A stretch of DNA of 64,000 nucleotides, from contig PMSU01000136.1 in NCBI GenBank assembly GCA_003168255.1, positions 1 to 64,000 on the forward strand, written 5' to 3'. The stretch's first letter is position 1. Each line of letters opens with the position of its first letter. The notes under the pieces are model-generated. The model was not told the origin of the DNA. It did not search any database and worked only from the letters and a program-made list of their open reading frames with translations. Source of the DNA: Actinomycetota bacterium (GTDB lineage Bacteria; Actinomycetota; Actinomycetes; Streptosporangiales; Streptosporangiaceae). This document shows positions 18,314 to 25,060 of the stretch, piece after piece. Both the position numbers and the translations under genes were made by a program.

Positions 18314-18636
18314 TAGCCGCGTCTGATGAGCCGGCCAGCCCTGCGTTGCAGCGCATCATCGACAAGAATGCGGCGCGGCGGATCGTAACCGCCATGCTGG
18401 ACGGCTCTGGGCTGAAAATCCGGGCGCTGAAGAATGAGTTTGTGATCACGAACCCACGCGCGCCTGAGAAAGGTGAGATTCGTATCGAGTACGCCAGCGG
18501 GGATGTCTCCTGGAAACGGACGGTCTGGGATCACTGGGGGCCGCTTCAGGGATACCAGGACGAGGACAACGACGATGCGTCTTTTACCGGTGCTGGCAAA
18601 ATCCTCAGCGCACTGTGCGAAAGCACACTTGCCTAG
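18310..18636 (+). CDS. Hypothetical protein, third of the cassette
   Basis: 108 aa; the ATG overlaps the previous stop by 4 nt. Sequence such as ALQRIIDKNAARRIVTAMLD, LKNEFVITNPRAPEKGEIRI and YASGDVSWKRTVWDHWGPLQ looks like a folded soluble alpha/beta protein. Family not recognised. The three overlapping genes were probably acquired as a unit and act together. Confidence 0.65.
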   Translation: MIAASDEPASPALQRIIDKNAARRIVTAMLDGSGLKIRALKNEFVITNPRAPEKGEIRIEYASGDVSWKRTVWDHWGPLQGYQDEDNDDASFTGAGKILSALCESTLA

Positions 18637-18979
18637 CCGGCTTGCCCAGATGCCGGCTCGCGCCGCTGCGCGCTGGCGCGGCCGGTTCGGGCCGACCCGC
18701 ACACAATCTGGCCATTGAGCCGGATAGCGCGCAAGCGTCCACCGCAAGCTCACCACCGGCTCAGCCCCGCCGGTCGACGTGTCGCGCGCCGGCCGGTGCT
18801 GGCCAGTCCTACCAGGATTACATGGGCGGCACCGAATCGCCCAGACCGGAACAACCGCGCCTGAGAAATAGCCCAGGCGCGAGCCGGAACCTTGCGCACC
18901 AAGTAACGCAGCCAGATATATGCGAGCGAACCAGCCCCGGAATCACATGACGGTGGCCCGGCAGGGCAGCACCTAGATT

Positions 18980-19002
18980 CCCCGGTACTGGTGGTACCGG
19001 GG
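18980..19002. terminator. Stable hairpin
   Basis: CCCCGGTAC and GTACCGGGG form a perfect 9-bp stem with a 5-nt loop. It lies 340 bp after the three-gene cassette and 75 bp before the tiny ORF, so it could be a terminator or part of a leader structure for that ORF. No U-tract. Confidence 0.4.
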
Positions 19003-19076
19003 CGGTCGGCGCTCCACAGATGAGCGCCAGGCGAAAGGAGAAACCAGATAAGCCAATAAGAGGAGGTGAGCAGATA

Positions 19077-19142
19077 ATGCGTCTGAACGGATGCCGTGCG
19101 GGCCAGGTGTGCGCCTGCCGCGCAGACTGCGGACGTCACTGA
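19077..19142 (+). CDS. Candidate 21-residue Cys-rich peptide
   Basis: ATG at 19077 is preceded by AGGAGGTG (19061-19068) with an 8-nt spacer, one of the best ribosome sites in the window. The product starts MRLNGCRAGQ and has four cysteines, at residues 6, 12, 14 and 18, then ends at TGA 19140. A CGGTGC/GCACCG hairpin (19144-19162) follows at once. It could be a regulatory leader peptide (Cys-rich leaders are known upstream of sulfur genes in actinobacteria) or a small metal-binding or precursor peptide. No sulfur gene follows directly. Short length makes chance possible. Confidence 0.4.
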   Translation: MRLNGCRAGQVCACRADCGRH

Positions 19143-19570
19143 CCGGTGCGCAAAATGCACCGCGCGTGAACATGCCCCACACCCAGGCGGCGCCATCGCC
19201 GGGTCATGGATGGGCAGCGGCTTGCGCCATGGGGCCAGCACCGCGGACAGTGCGGCGTCCAGGCCCGACGCCCCGATCGTGGCCGTCAGCAGCGCCCCGC
19301 CCGCGAGACGACACCGTTGCCCGCACCGCCGAACCGGACCCGCGGGTACAGCCCGCTACGCTTACCTATCTAGGATGTGCTCCCCGAACTGGCGGCGACA
19401 GGACCCTCAGCAAGTCCCATCCTCCCAGTTCAGGAGCACTTTTACGTCCGGGTCAATCCGCGGTCAGCCCGGGTGAACGGGGCGGGCCGGCCAGGGCGGA
19501 CCGAATGGACCCCCGGCAGGCCCGAGCACTCCGGCCCAGGGCCCTTCCCGCGCCCGCCTCGTGCAGGGCC

Positions 19571-19608
19571 TTGACATCAGCCACTCCGTTAGGAAATCCT
19601 AACCGTTA
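19571..19608 (+). promoter_or_regulatory. arsR promoter and palindromic operator
   Basis: TTGACA at 19571-19576 is a consensus -35. The perfect palindrome GTTAGGAAATCCTAAC at 19588-19603 overlaps the expected -10, and a degenerate repeat (GTTAGTGAATCCTGAC) follows over the start codon. The layout suits ArsR autorepression. Transcription would begin at or within a few bases of the GTG, so the mRNA may be leaderless. Confidence 0.65.
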
Positions 19609-19932
19609 GTGAATCCTGACCGAGCAAGCGACGGCTGGAGCGCGCTGGCGGACGGCACCCGGCGCGCCATCGTCAGCCGCCTGGCAGACGGGCCGCAGGC
19701 GGTGGGACAACTGGCCGCGGAGCTGCCGGTCAGCCGGTCGGCGGTCTCCCAGCACCTCAAGGTCCTCAAGGACGCCGGGCTGGTCAGTGAACGCGCGGCC
19801 GGCACCAGACGTGTCTACCGGCTCAATCCGACGGCAGTGGCCGCGTTGCGCGATCAGCTCGACACCTTCTGGCAAAGGGCTCTGACCAGCTACGCAGATG
19901 TTGCCGGACAAGCGACGAAGGAGAGTGCATGA
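19609..19932 (+). CDS. ArsR-family transcriptional regulator
   Basis: 107 aa from GTG. Winged-HTH pattern: WSALADGTRRAIVSRLADGP, QLAAELPVSRSAVSQHLKVL, KDAGLVSERAAGTRRVYRLN. No metal-binding cysteines are seen, consistent with the ArsR subgroup paired with SRPBCC (AHSA1-like) proteins. It overlaps the following SRPBCC gene by 4 nt (ATGA). Autoregulation through the palindrome in its promoter is likely. Confidence 0.92.
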   Translation: MNPDRASDGWSALADGTRRAIVSRLADGPQAVGQLAAELPVSRSAVSQHLKVLKDAGLVSERAAGTRRVYRLNPTAVAALRDQLDTFWQRALTSYADVAGQATKESA

Positions 19933-20408
19933 CCCGGACCGAGGTCCCCGTTATCCGCAAGCAGGTGGTGGTCAACGCGCCGGTCGAGCAGGCCTTCGCG
20001 GCGTTCACCGAGAGGTTCGGCGCCTTCAAGCCGCCCGAGCACAACCTGCTCGCGGCCGCGATCGCCGAGACAGTCTTCGAGCCGCGCGTCGGCGGGCACA
20101 TCTACGACCGCGGCGTCGACGGCAGCGAATGCCGGTGGGCGCGGATCCTGGCCTACGAGCCACCAGCCCGCGTGGTATTCAGCTGGGACATCGGCCCGCA
20201 ATGGCAGGTCGAGACCGACCCGGAGCTGACCAGCGAGGTCGAGGTCCGGTTCGTGGCCGAGGGACCGGACCGCACCCTGGTCGAACTGGAGCACCGCAAC
20301 CTTGACCGGCACGGTCCCGGCTGGCAGTCAGTCAGCGACGGCGTCGACTCCGACCAGGGATGGCCGCTCTACCTGGCCCGGTACGCCGCCCTGCTCGAGG
20401 GCCGCTGA
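19929..20408 (+). CDS. SRPBCC (AHSA1-like) domain protein
   Basis: 159 aa START-like fold covering the whole chain: IRKQVVVNAPVEQAFAAFTE, AETVFEPRVGGHIYDRG, WARILAYEPPARVVFSWDIG, then TLVELEHRNLDRHGPGWQSV. Such proteins bind small hydrophobic ligands and are often encoded directly after an ArsR regulator, as here with ATGA overlap. Specific ligand unknown. Confidence 0.9.
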   Translation: MTRTEVPVIRKQVVVNAPVEQAFAAFTERFGAFKPPEHNLLAAAIAETVFEPRVGGHIYDRGVDGSECRWARILAYEPPARVVFSWDIGPQWQVETDPELTSEVEVRFVAEGPDRTLVELEHRNLDRHGPGWQSVSDGVDSDQGWPLYLARYAALLEGR

Positions 20409-20409
20409 C

Positions 20410-20868
20410 ATGGCACCGACCATCGCCAGCACTGTGGTGGACCGGCCCGCAGCACAGGTGTTCGCCTATGCCACCGACCCCGCACACTTCAGCGAGTGGC
20501 AGCAGGGCCTCATCGACGGTCACCTGGACCCGCCCGGCCCCGCGCGGGTGGGCACGAAGTGCCTGACCACCCGGCGCATCGGCGGAGCCAACCGGGTCGT
20601 CACCTCCGTGCTAACCCACATCGACGCACCCAGGAGATGGGGCGTGGAGGGCATCGACGGACCCATCCGCGCCACCGTCGACGTCACCGTGGAACCCCTG
20701 ACCGAAACCAGTTCCCGGCTGACCATCGCGGTCGGCTTCGACGGGCACGGCATCGGCAAACTGCTCGTCCCGCTCATCGTCCGTCGCCAAGCGCAAAAGG
20801 AAATGCCAGCCAACGTCGAAGCCCTGAAGCGACGCGTCGAGGCCCACCAGCCACAGCACCCGGCGTAG
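20410..20868 (+). CDS. SRPBCC-family protein, second copy
   Basis: 152 aa from ATG 20410, one base after the stop of the first SRPBCC gene. Pattern ASTVVDRPAAQVFAYATDPA, HFSEWQQG, RWGVEGIDGPIRATVDVTVE. It is diverged from its neighbour rather than a recent tandem duplicate. Third gene of the arsR operon. Confidence 0.88.
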   Translation: MAPTIASTVVDRPAAQVFAYATDPAHFSEWQQGLIDGHLDPPGPARVGTKCLTTRRIGGANRVVTSVLTHIDAPRRWGVEGIDGPIRATVDVTVEPLTETSSRLTIAVGFDGHGIGKLLVPLIVRRQAQKEMPANVEALKRRVEAHQPQHPA

Positions 20869-20971
20869 GACCAAGCCAACGAGTCCGCCTCGCTGCCAGG
20901 AAACGGCCGCGGCGCCACCGCCCGGGCTTAGCACACCGGAGCCGGCCCCGGTTCACCCCGAAAGTGCTCCT

Positions 20972-21020
20972 TGAGCCTGGACCGACGGGAGCTTCGACAG
21001 GCCCGATCGCTCCAGGCTCA
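20972..21020. terminator. Inverted repeat between the arsR operon and xseA
   Basis: TGAGCCTGGA and TCCAGGCTCA form a 10-bp perfect stem around a 29-nt spacer, about 100 bp after the second SRPBCC stop and before the convergent xseA stop. Possible bidirectional terminator; the long loop makes it weak. Confidence 0.4.
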
Positions 21021-21128
21021 GGGACTTCCTACGCCCCTCGCGCACCCTCGATAGAAAGTCAGAAGGTCGGGCTTACCGGACCAGACAGCCCTGGTGGCCG
21101 CATTCGGCGGCTTCGCGGGACCGGCGGG

Positions 21129-22355
21129 CTACGTGCTGGCGCGGCCTGGCCCAGTCGTGTCCACTATGGCGGTGAGCTGATCTTCGGCGAACCGGACGGT
21201 CAGCGTCTCGCCGCCGCTGACCTCAGCGGCGGCCCGGACCACGCTGGCGTCCGGTTTCTGGATGATCGCGTAGCCGCGGCGCAGGGTCCCTGCGGGCGAC
21301 AGGGTGAGCAGCCGAGCGTGGGTGTGCTCAAGGTCGCGGGCGGCATGATCGAGCCGGGCCGAAACTCCGCGTATTGCCCGTTCGGCAAGAGCTTCTATCT
21401 TTTCTTCGAGCCTTTCCACCTCGCGTACGGGATGGGCGAGGGCCGGCCGGGACACCGCGGCGGCGAGCCAGGCCCGTTCGCGGTCGAGCTGGCCCGCGAG
21501 GCAGCGCCGGGCCCGGCCGCGGAGCTGATCGACGAGGGTGAGCTGCTCGGCGACGTCGGGTACTACGCGCTTGGCCGCGTCGGTGGGGGTGGAGGCGCGG
21601 ACATCGGCCACATGATCAAGGAGCGGGCTGTCCTGCTCGTGCCCGATGGCGCTGACCACGGGCGTCCGGCATGCCGCCACCGCGCGGACCAGCGTCTCGT
21701 CGGAGAACGGCAGCAGGTCCTCCACCGAGCCGCCGCCACGGGTGATGATGATCACATCCACATCCGGGTCGCCGTCCAGCCGCCGGAGCGCGTCGATGAC
21801 CTCCGTCACGGCCTGGCTGCCCTGGACCGACGCCTGCTCGACGCGGAACTGTACCGCCGGCCACCGGCTGGCCGCGGTGCGGCGCACATCCCGTTCGGCG
21901 GCCGACTCCCGCCCGCAGATCAGGCCGATCACTCGTGGCAGGAAGGGCGGGCGCCGCTTCCGCTCGGTGGCGAACAGGCCCTCGGCGGCCAGCGCCTTGC
22001 GCAGCCGCTCAAGCCGGGCGAGCAGCTCGCCTATCCCCACCGCCCGGACGTCGAGGGCGGTGAGCGCGAACGAGCCGCGGGTCGTATTGAAATCCGGCTT
22101 CGCCCAGACGACCACCCGCGCACCTGGTCCGGGCGGCGGGTCGGTCCCGTCGAACACGGTGCGGGGGCAGATGACGCGGACCGATACGGCCGCCAGGGGA
22201 TCACGAAGCGTCAGGAATACCGTGCTGCCTCGCCTGCTGAGCTCGGCGATCTGTCCCTCGACCCAGATCCGGCCCAGCCGCGTGATGTAGTCGCCGACCA
22301 GCCGGAGCATTGTCCGCACCGGGACAGGCGACTCCGCGGATGTCTCAAGCGGCAT
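21129..22355 (-). CDS. xseA: Exodeoxyribonuclease VII large subunit
   Basis: 408 aa. N-terminal OB-fold ([34 protein letters not shown]) and the catalytic region with [60 protein letters not shown] and [12 protein letters not shown], diagnostic for XseA; then the coiled coil of the C-terminal half. With XseB it degrades ssDNA in repair. The start ATG is at 22355. The normal downstream partner xseB is absent here and lies at 9556-9807 on the same strand. Confidence 0.95.
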   Translation of the reverse strand: MPLETSAESPVPVRTMLRLVGDYITRLGRIWVEGQIAELSRRGSTVFLTLRDPLAAVSVRVICPRTVFDGTDPPPGPGARVVVWAKPDFNTTRGSFALTALDVRAVGIGELLARLERLRKALAAEGLFATERKRRPPFLPRVIGLICGRESAAERDVRRTAASRWPAVQFRVEQASVQGSQAVTEVIDALRRLDGDPDVDVIIITRGGGSVEDLLPFSDETLVRAVAACRTPVVSAIGHEQDSPLLDHVADVRASTPTDAAKRVVPDVAEQLTLVDQLRGRARRCLAGQLDRERAWLAAAVSRPALAHPVREVERLEEKIEALAERAIRGVSARLDHAARDLEHTHARLLTLSPAGTLRRGYAIIQKPDASVVRAAAEVSGGETLTVRFAEDQLTAIVDTTGPGRAST

Positions 22356-22394
22356 GCAGCTCAGCCGTCCTGTGTCGTGCTGCCGGGTGCTGAG

Positions 22395-23567
22395 TCAGCC
22401 GGATGTGGTGCCCGCGTCTTGGGCCCCCTCTAGCTTGGCGATTCGGCGCTCGAACATGGTTATCACATTCGCCCTGTCCGCGTGGGCCCGCTCGTATTCG
22501 AGCAGCCCGCGGATCTGGCCGATGTCGAGGCCGCGCATCCGGGCGCGGAGCGATGCGATCGACAGCCCGGAGTAGTGGGGGACCGGCAGATCGGGTGCGG
22601 TGCGTTCGGCGGCGGACGGTCCCGCATCAGAAGCTGGTTCCGGAGTGGGGTCGGGCGCCGGTGTGGGATCGGACGCCGTGGTGGGGGCCGACGCCGTGGC
22701 GGAGGCCGACGCCGTGGTGGGGGCCGACGCCGTGGTGGGGGCCGACGCCGTGCTGGGGACGGGCGCCGTGGTGGGGGCGGACGCCGTGCTGGGGACGGGC
22801 GCCGCATCCGGGACGGGCGCGGTATCCGGGACTTGAGCCGTATCAGGAGCCGGGACCGTGCCAGCGGCGGACTCGGTCTCGGCCGGCTGCTCGGCCGGCT
22901 GCGATGGAGTCTCGATCAGCCGCACGTGCCCGGCCGAAATCTCCGTATCAGGAGCCGGGCCGGTGCCAGCGGCGGCGTCTGCCTGGGCTGGCTGCCCGGT
23001 CGGCTGCGATGGTGTCCCGATCAGCCGCACGTGTCCAGCCGAATCCGTGTTCCGCTTCTTGTGCACCGGCTTGTCCGCCTTGGCGGTGCTCGTCTTGCGA
23101 GTGCTCGCCTTAGCACTGCCTGCCTTAGCACTGCCTGCCTTAGTAGTGCCCGCCTTGGCTGTGCTCGCCTTGGTAGTGCTGGTCTTGGCGGTGCTCGCCT
23201 TGGTAGTGCTGGTCTTGGCGGTGCTCGCCTTACCACCGCCTGCCTTGGCAGCGCTCGCCTTACTAGTACTTGGCTTAGTGGTGCTCGCCTTGACCAGGTC
23301 GGCTTGCGTGCTGGTCGCCTGAGCACCCTGAGCACCCTGAGCACCCTGAGCACCCTGAGCACCCTGAGCACCCTGAGCGCCCTCGCCCTTGACCGGGCTC
23401 GGAGCAGCAGGCCCGCCAGTCGAAACCGGGCGAGTGTGCTCGTGCCCGCCCGCGCGGCGGCGCACTCGTTCGGTCATGAGCAGAACCTGGCCGACGCCAG
23501 CGAATACAGCCCGCAGTGCCTGTGCGGGCGCCTCCTTGATGCGTTCGGGTGTCTGCAGGATGCGCAT
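22395..23567 (-). CDS. Lipid-droplet-associated-protein-like, low-complexity
   Basis: 390 aa. Residues 1-40 (TPERIKEAPAQALRAVFAGV...LLMTERVRRRAG) look like an amphipathic or membrane-associating helix. The centre is highly repetitive: seven Gly-Ala-Gln triplets, then a Lys/Thr/Ser/Ala histone-H1-like stretch (STAKTSTTKA), then Pro/Ala/Thr repeats. The last 60 residues are an ordered conserved helical domain (VPHYSGLSIASLRARMRGLD, IGQIRGLLEYERAHADRANV). Position between xseA and ispH matches M. tuberculosis Rv1109c, annotated as lipid-droplet associated; that link is by position and domain layout. The Lys-rich stretch could bind nucleic acid or anionic lipid. Confidence 0.75.
   Translation of the reverse strand: MRILQTPERIKEAPAQALRAVFAGVGQVLLMTERVRRRAGGHEHTRPVSTGGPAAPSPVKGEGAQGAQGAQGAQGAQGAQGAQATSTQADLVKASTTKPSTSKASAAKAGGGKASTAKTSTTKASTAKTSTTKASTAKAGTTKAGSAKAGSAKASTRKTSTAKADKPVHKKRNTDSAGHVRLIGTPSQPTGQPAQADAAAGTGPAPDTEISAGHVRLIETPSQPAEQPAETESAAGTVPAPDTAQVPDTAPVPDAAPVPSTASAPTTAPVPSTASAPTTASAPTTASASATASAPTTASDPTPAPDPTPEPASDAGPSAAERTAPDLPVPHYSGLSIASLRARMRGLDIGQIRGLLEYERAHADRANVITMFERRIAKLEGAQDAGTTSG
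23321..23382. repeat. 9-bp tandem repeat coding for Gly-Ala-Gln
   Basis: About seven copies of GAGCACCCT in perfect tandem within the lipid-droplet-like gene. The period is three codons, so length variation stays in frame. Confidence 0.9.
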
Positions 23568-23791
23568 AAGCGATCTCTCCTCAGGGACGGCTCGGTGCTG
23601 TGGGGGACCCGGGCGCGGGCCAGGCTACCGGCCCGGGGTGAGCGACTCAGCGTGATAAACGTGAGCTCGTGATCACTGCTGGTTGTCGGACGTCTTAACC
23701 CATCGTGCCGCAATCTGGTCCGCGGAACATAGTCGTACCAGCTAAACGACGCCCCGGTAGGCCCGGGCCAGGGACCTCCTACCATGGGGGC

Positions 23792-24754
23792 ATGGCCGTA
23801 ACTGCCCGACGTGTACTGCTCGCCAGGCCCCGCGGATACTGCGCGGGGGTTGACCGGGCCGTCCAAGCCGTCGAGAAAGCACTGGAGCGCTACGGCCCGC
23901 CCGTCTACGTTCGCAAGCAGATCGTGCACAATACGCACGTCGTCCGCTCCCTCGAACAGCGCGGCGCGGTCTTCGTGGACGAGACGGACGAGGTGCCCGA
24001 CGGGGCGTCCGTGGTCTTCTCCGCGCACGGCGTAGCCCCGCAAGTGCGCCAGCAGGCCGCGCTCCGCAGCCTGAACACGATCGACGCGACATGCCCGCTG
24101 GTCACCAAGGTGCACAGCGAGGCGAAACGCTTCGCCCAGCATGACTACGACATCTTGCTGATCGGCCACCAGGGGCACGAGGAGGTGGAGGGCACCACCG
24201 GCGAGGCGCCCTCGCACATCCACCTGGTGGACGGGCCCGACGACGTGGCCACTGTCCAGGTGCGCGATCCGGCCAAGGTCGTCTGGCTGTCGCAGACCAC
24301 GCTCTCCGTCGACGAGACCAACGAGACGGTGGCGGCGCTGCGGCAGCGGTTCCCGCTGCTGCTCGACCCGCCCAGCGACGACATCTGCTACGCGACCCAG
24401 AACAGGCAGGCCGCGGTCAAGCGGATCGCCGCCGAGTGTGACGTCCTGATCGTGGTCGGCTCGGCGAACTCGTCCAATTCTGTTCGCCTCGTCGAGGTGG
24501 CCAAGGACTCCGGCGCGGATGCTGCCTACCTGGTGGAGGATGGCTCGGCTCTCCAGGAGGAATGGCTGACGGACGCGACCTGCGTGGGCGTCACGAGCGG
24601 CGCTTCGGTACCGGAGAATCTTGTCACCGGCGTCCTGGACCGGCTTGCCGGGATCGGCTTCGGCAGCGTCGAGGAGGTCGAGGCGGTGGCGGAGAATATG
24701 GTGTTCGCGCTCCCCGGGGAACTGCGCGCCCGGCCGGGAGCGCGCTCAGGCTAG
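23792..24754 (+). CDS. ispH: 4-hydroxy-3-methylbut-2-enyl diphosphate reductase
   Basis: 320 aa. Last step of the MEP isoprenoid pathway, an iron-sulfur enzyme. The three cluster cysteines are visible in [23 protein letters not shown] and [10 protein letters not shown]; substrate-binding [18 protein letters not shown] and SANSSNS are present. The ATG at 23792 ([20 protein letters not shown]) is the family-consistent start; the frame extends upstream without support. Divergent from the lipid-droplet-like gene, as in mycobacteria. Confidence 0.96.
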   Translation: MAVTARRVLLARPRGYCAGVDRAVQAVEKALERYGPPVYVRKQIVHNTHVVRSLEQRGAVFVDETDEVPDGASVVFSAHGVAPQVRQQAALRSLNTIDATCPLVTKVHSEAKRFAQHDYDILLIGHQGHEEVEGTTGEAPSHIHLVDGPDDVATVQVRDPAKVVWLSQTTLSVDETNETVAALRQRFPLLLDPPSDDICYATQNRQAAVKRIAAECDVLIVVGSANSSNSVRLVEVAKDSGADAAYLVEDGSALQEEWLTDATCVGVTSGASVPENLVTGVLDRLAGIGFGSVEEVEAVAENMVFALPGELRARPGARSG

Positions 24755-24777
24755 GAATTATTTTCTGCCGAACGGTG

Positions 24778-24866
24778 CCTAGCAACCCCCACTGGCACCG
24801 TAGAAGCCCGGCCCGGCAAGACCAGGACCGCTGATCTGCGGTCGGCCCGCCCCGCTGCCATAGCCC
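24778..24866 (-). pseudogene. 3'-terminal remnant of an M1-peptidase-like gene
   Basis: On the minus strand this stretch reads GYGSGAGRPQISGPGLAGPG then FYGASGGC and a TAG stop, almost the same as the last 27 codons of the M1 peptidase gene (27518-27605). DNA identity runs for about 85 bp and then ends abruptly. The NHL-repeat gene lies between the two copies. It is a leftover of a duplicated or rearranged peptidase gene. The remainder of 24755-25060 shows nothing coding. Confidence 0.75.
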
Positions 24867-25060
24867 TCAGTTTCCTGCGCACGTACGCGGCCGGACCAGC
24901 CGACACCAGCCCCCGGACGTCAACTCGGTCCCAAGAACGAATACCTTGCCGGTAAACCGGCGGCAGAGGCTAGGCGTCGTAATCCGAGAAGCCATTCTTG
25001 GCTGGACGGTAATCGTTTCATGACGCCGTGTGAGAATGACCGGATACGCGAGAGGACGCC

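Larger units (their letters stand above)
18637..19608. other. Gene-poor interval
   Basis: Nearly 1 kb without a convincing large gene. Open frames here (for example one of 172 codons on the + strand) are Pro/Arg/Ala-rich and lack SD sequences. The interval holds a stable hairpin at 18980-19002, a tiny Cys-rich ORF with a very strong SD at 19077 and the arsR promoter at its right end. Confidence 0.5.

Noticed and set aside
18615-18950. 111-codon frame after the three-gene cassette
   Set aside because: Begins inside the previous gene in another frame, Pro/Ser/Arg-rich, no recognisable domain.
20496-22433. 645-codon frame on the + strand over the second SRPBCC gene and antisense to xseA
   Set aside because: Covers two recognised genes; composition typical of a shadow frame.
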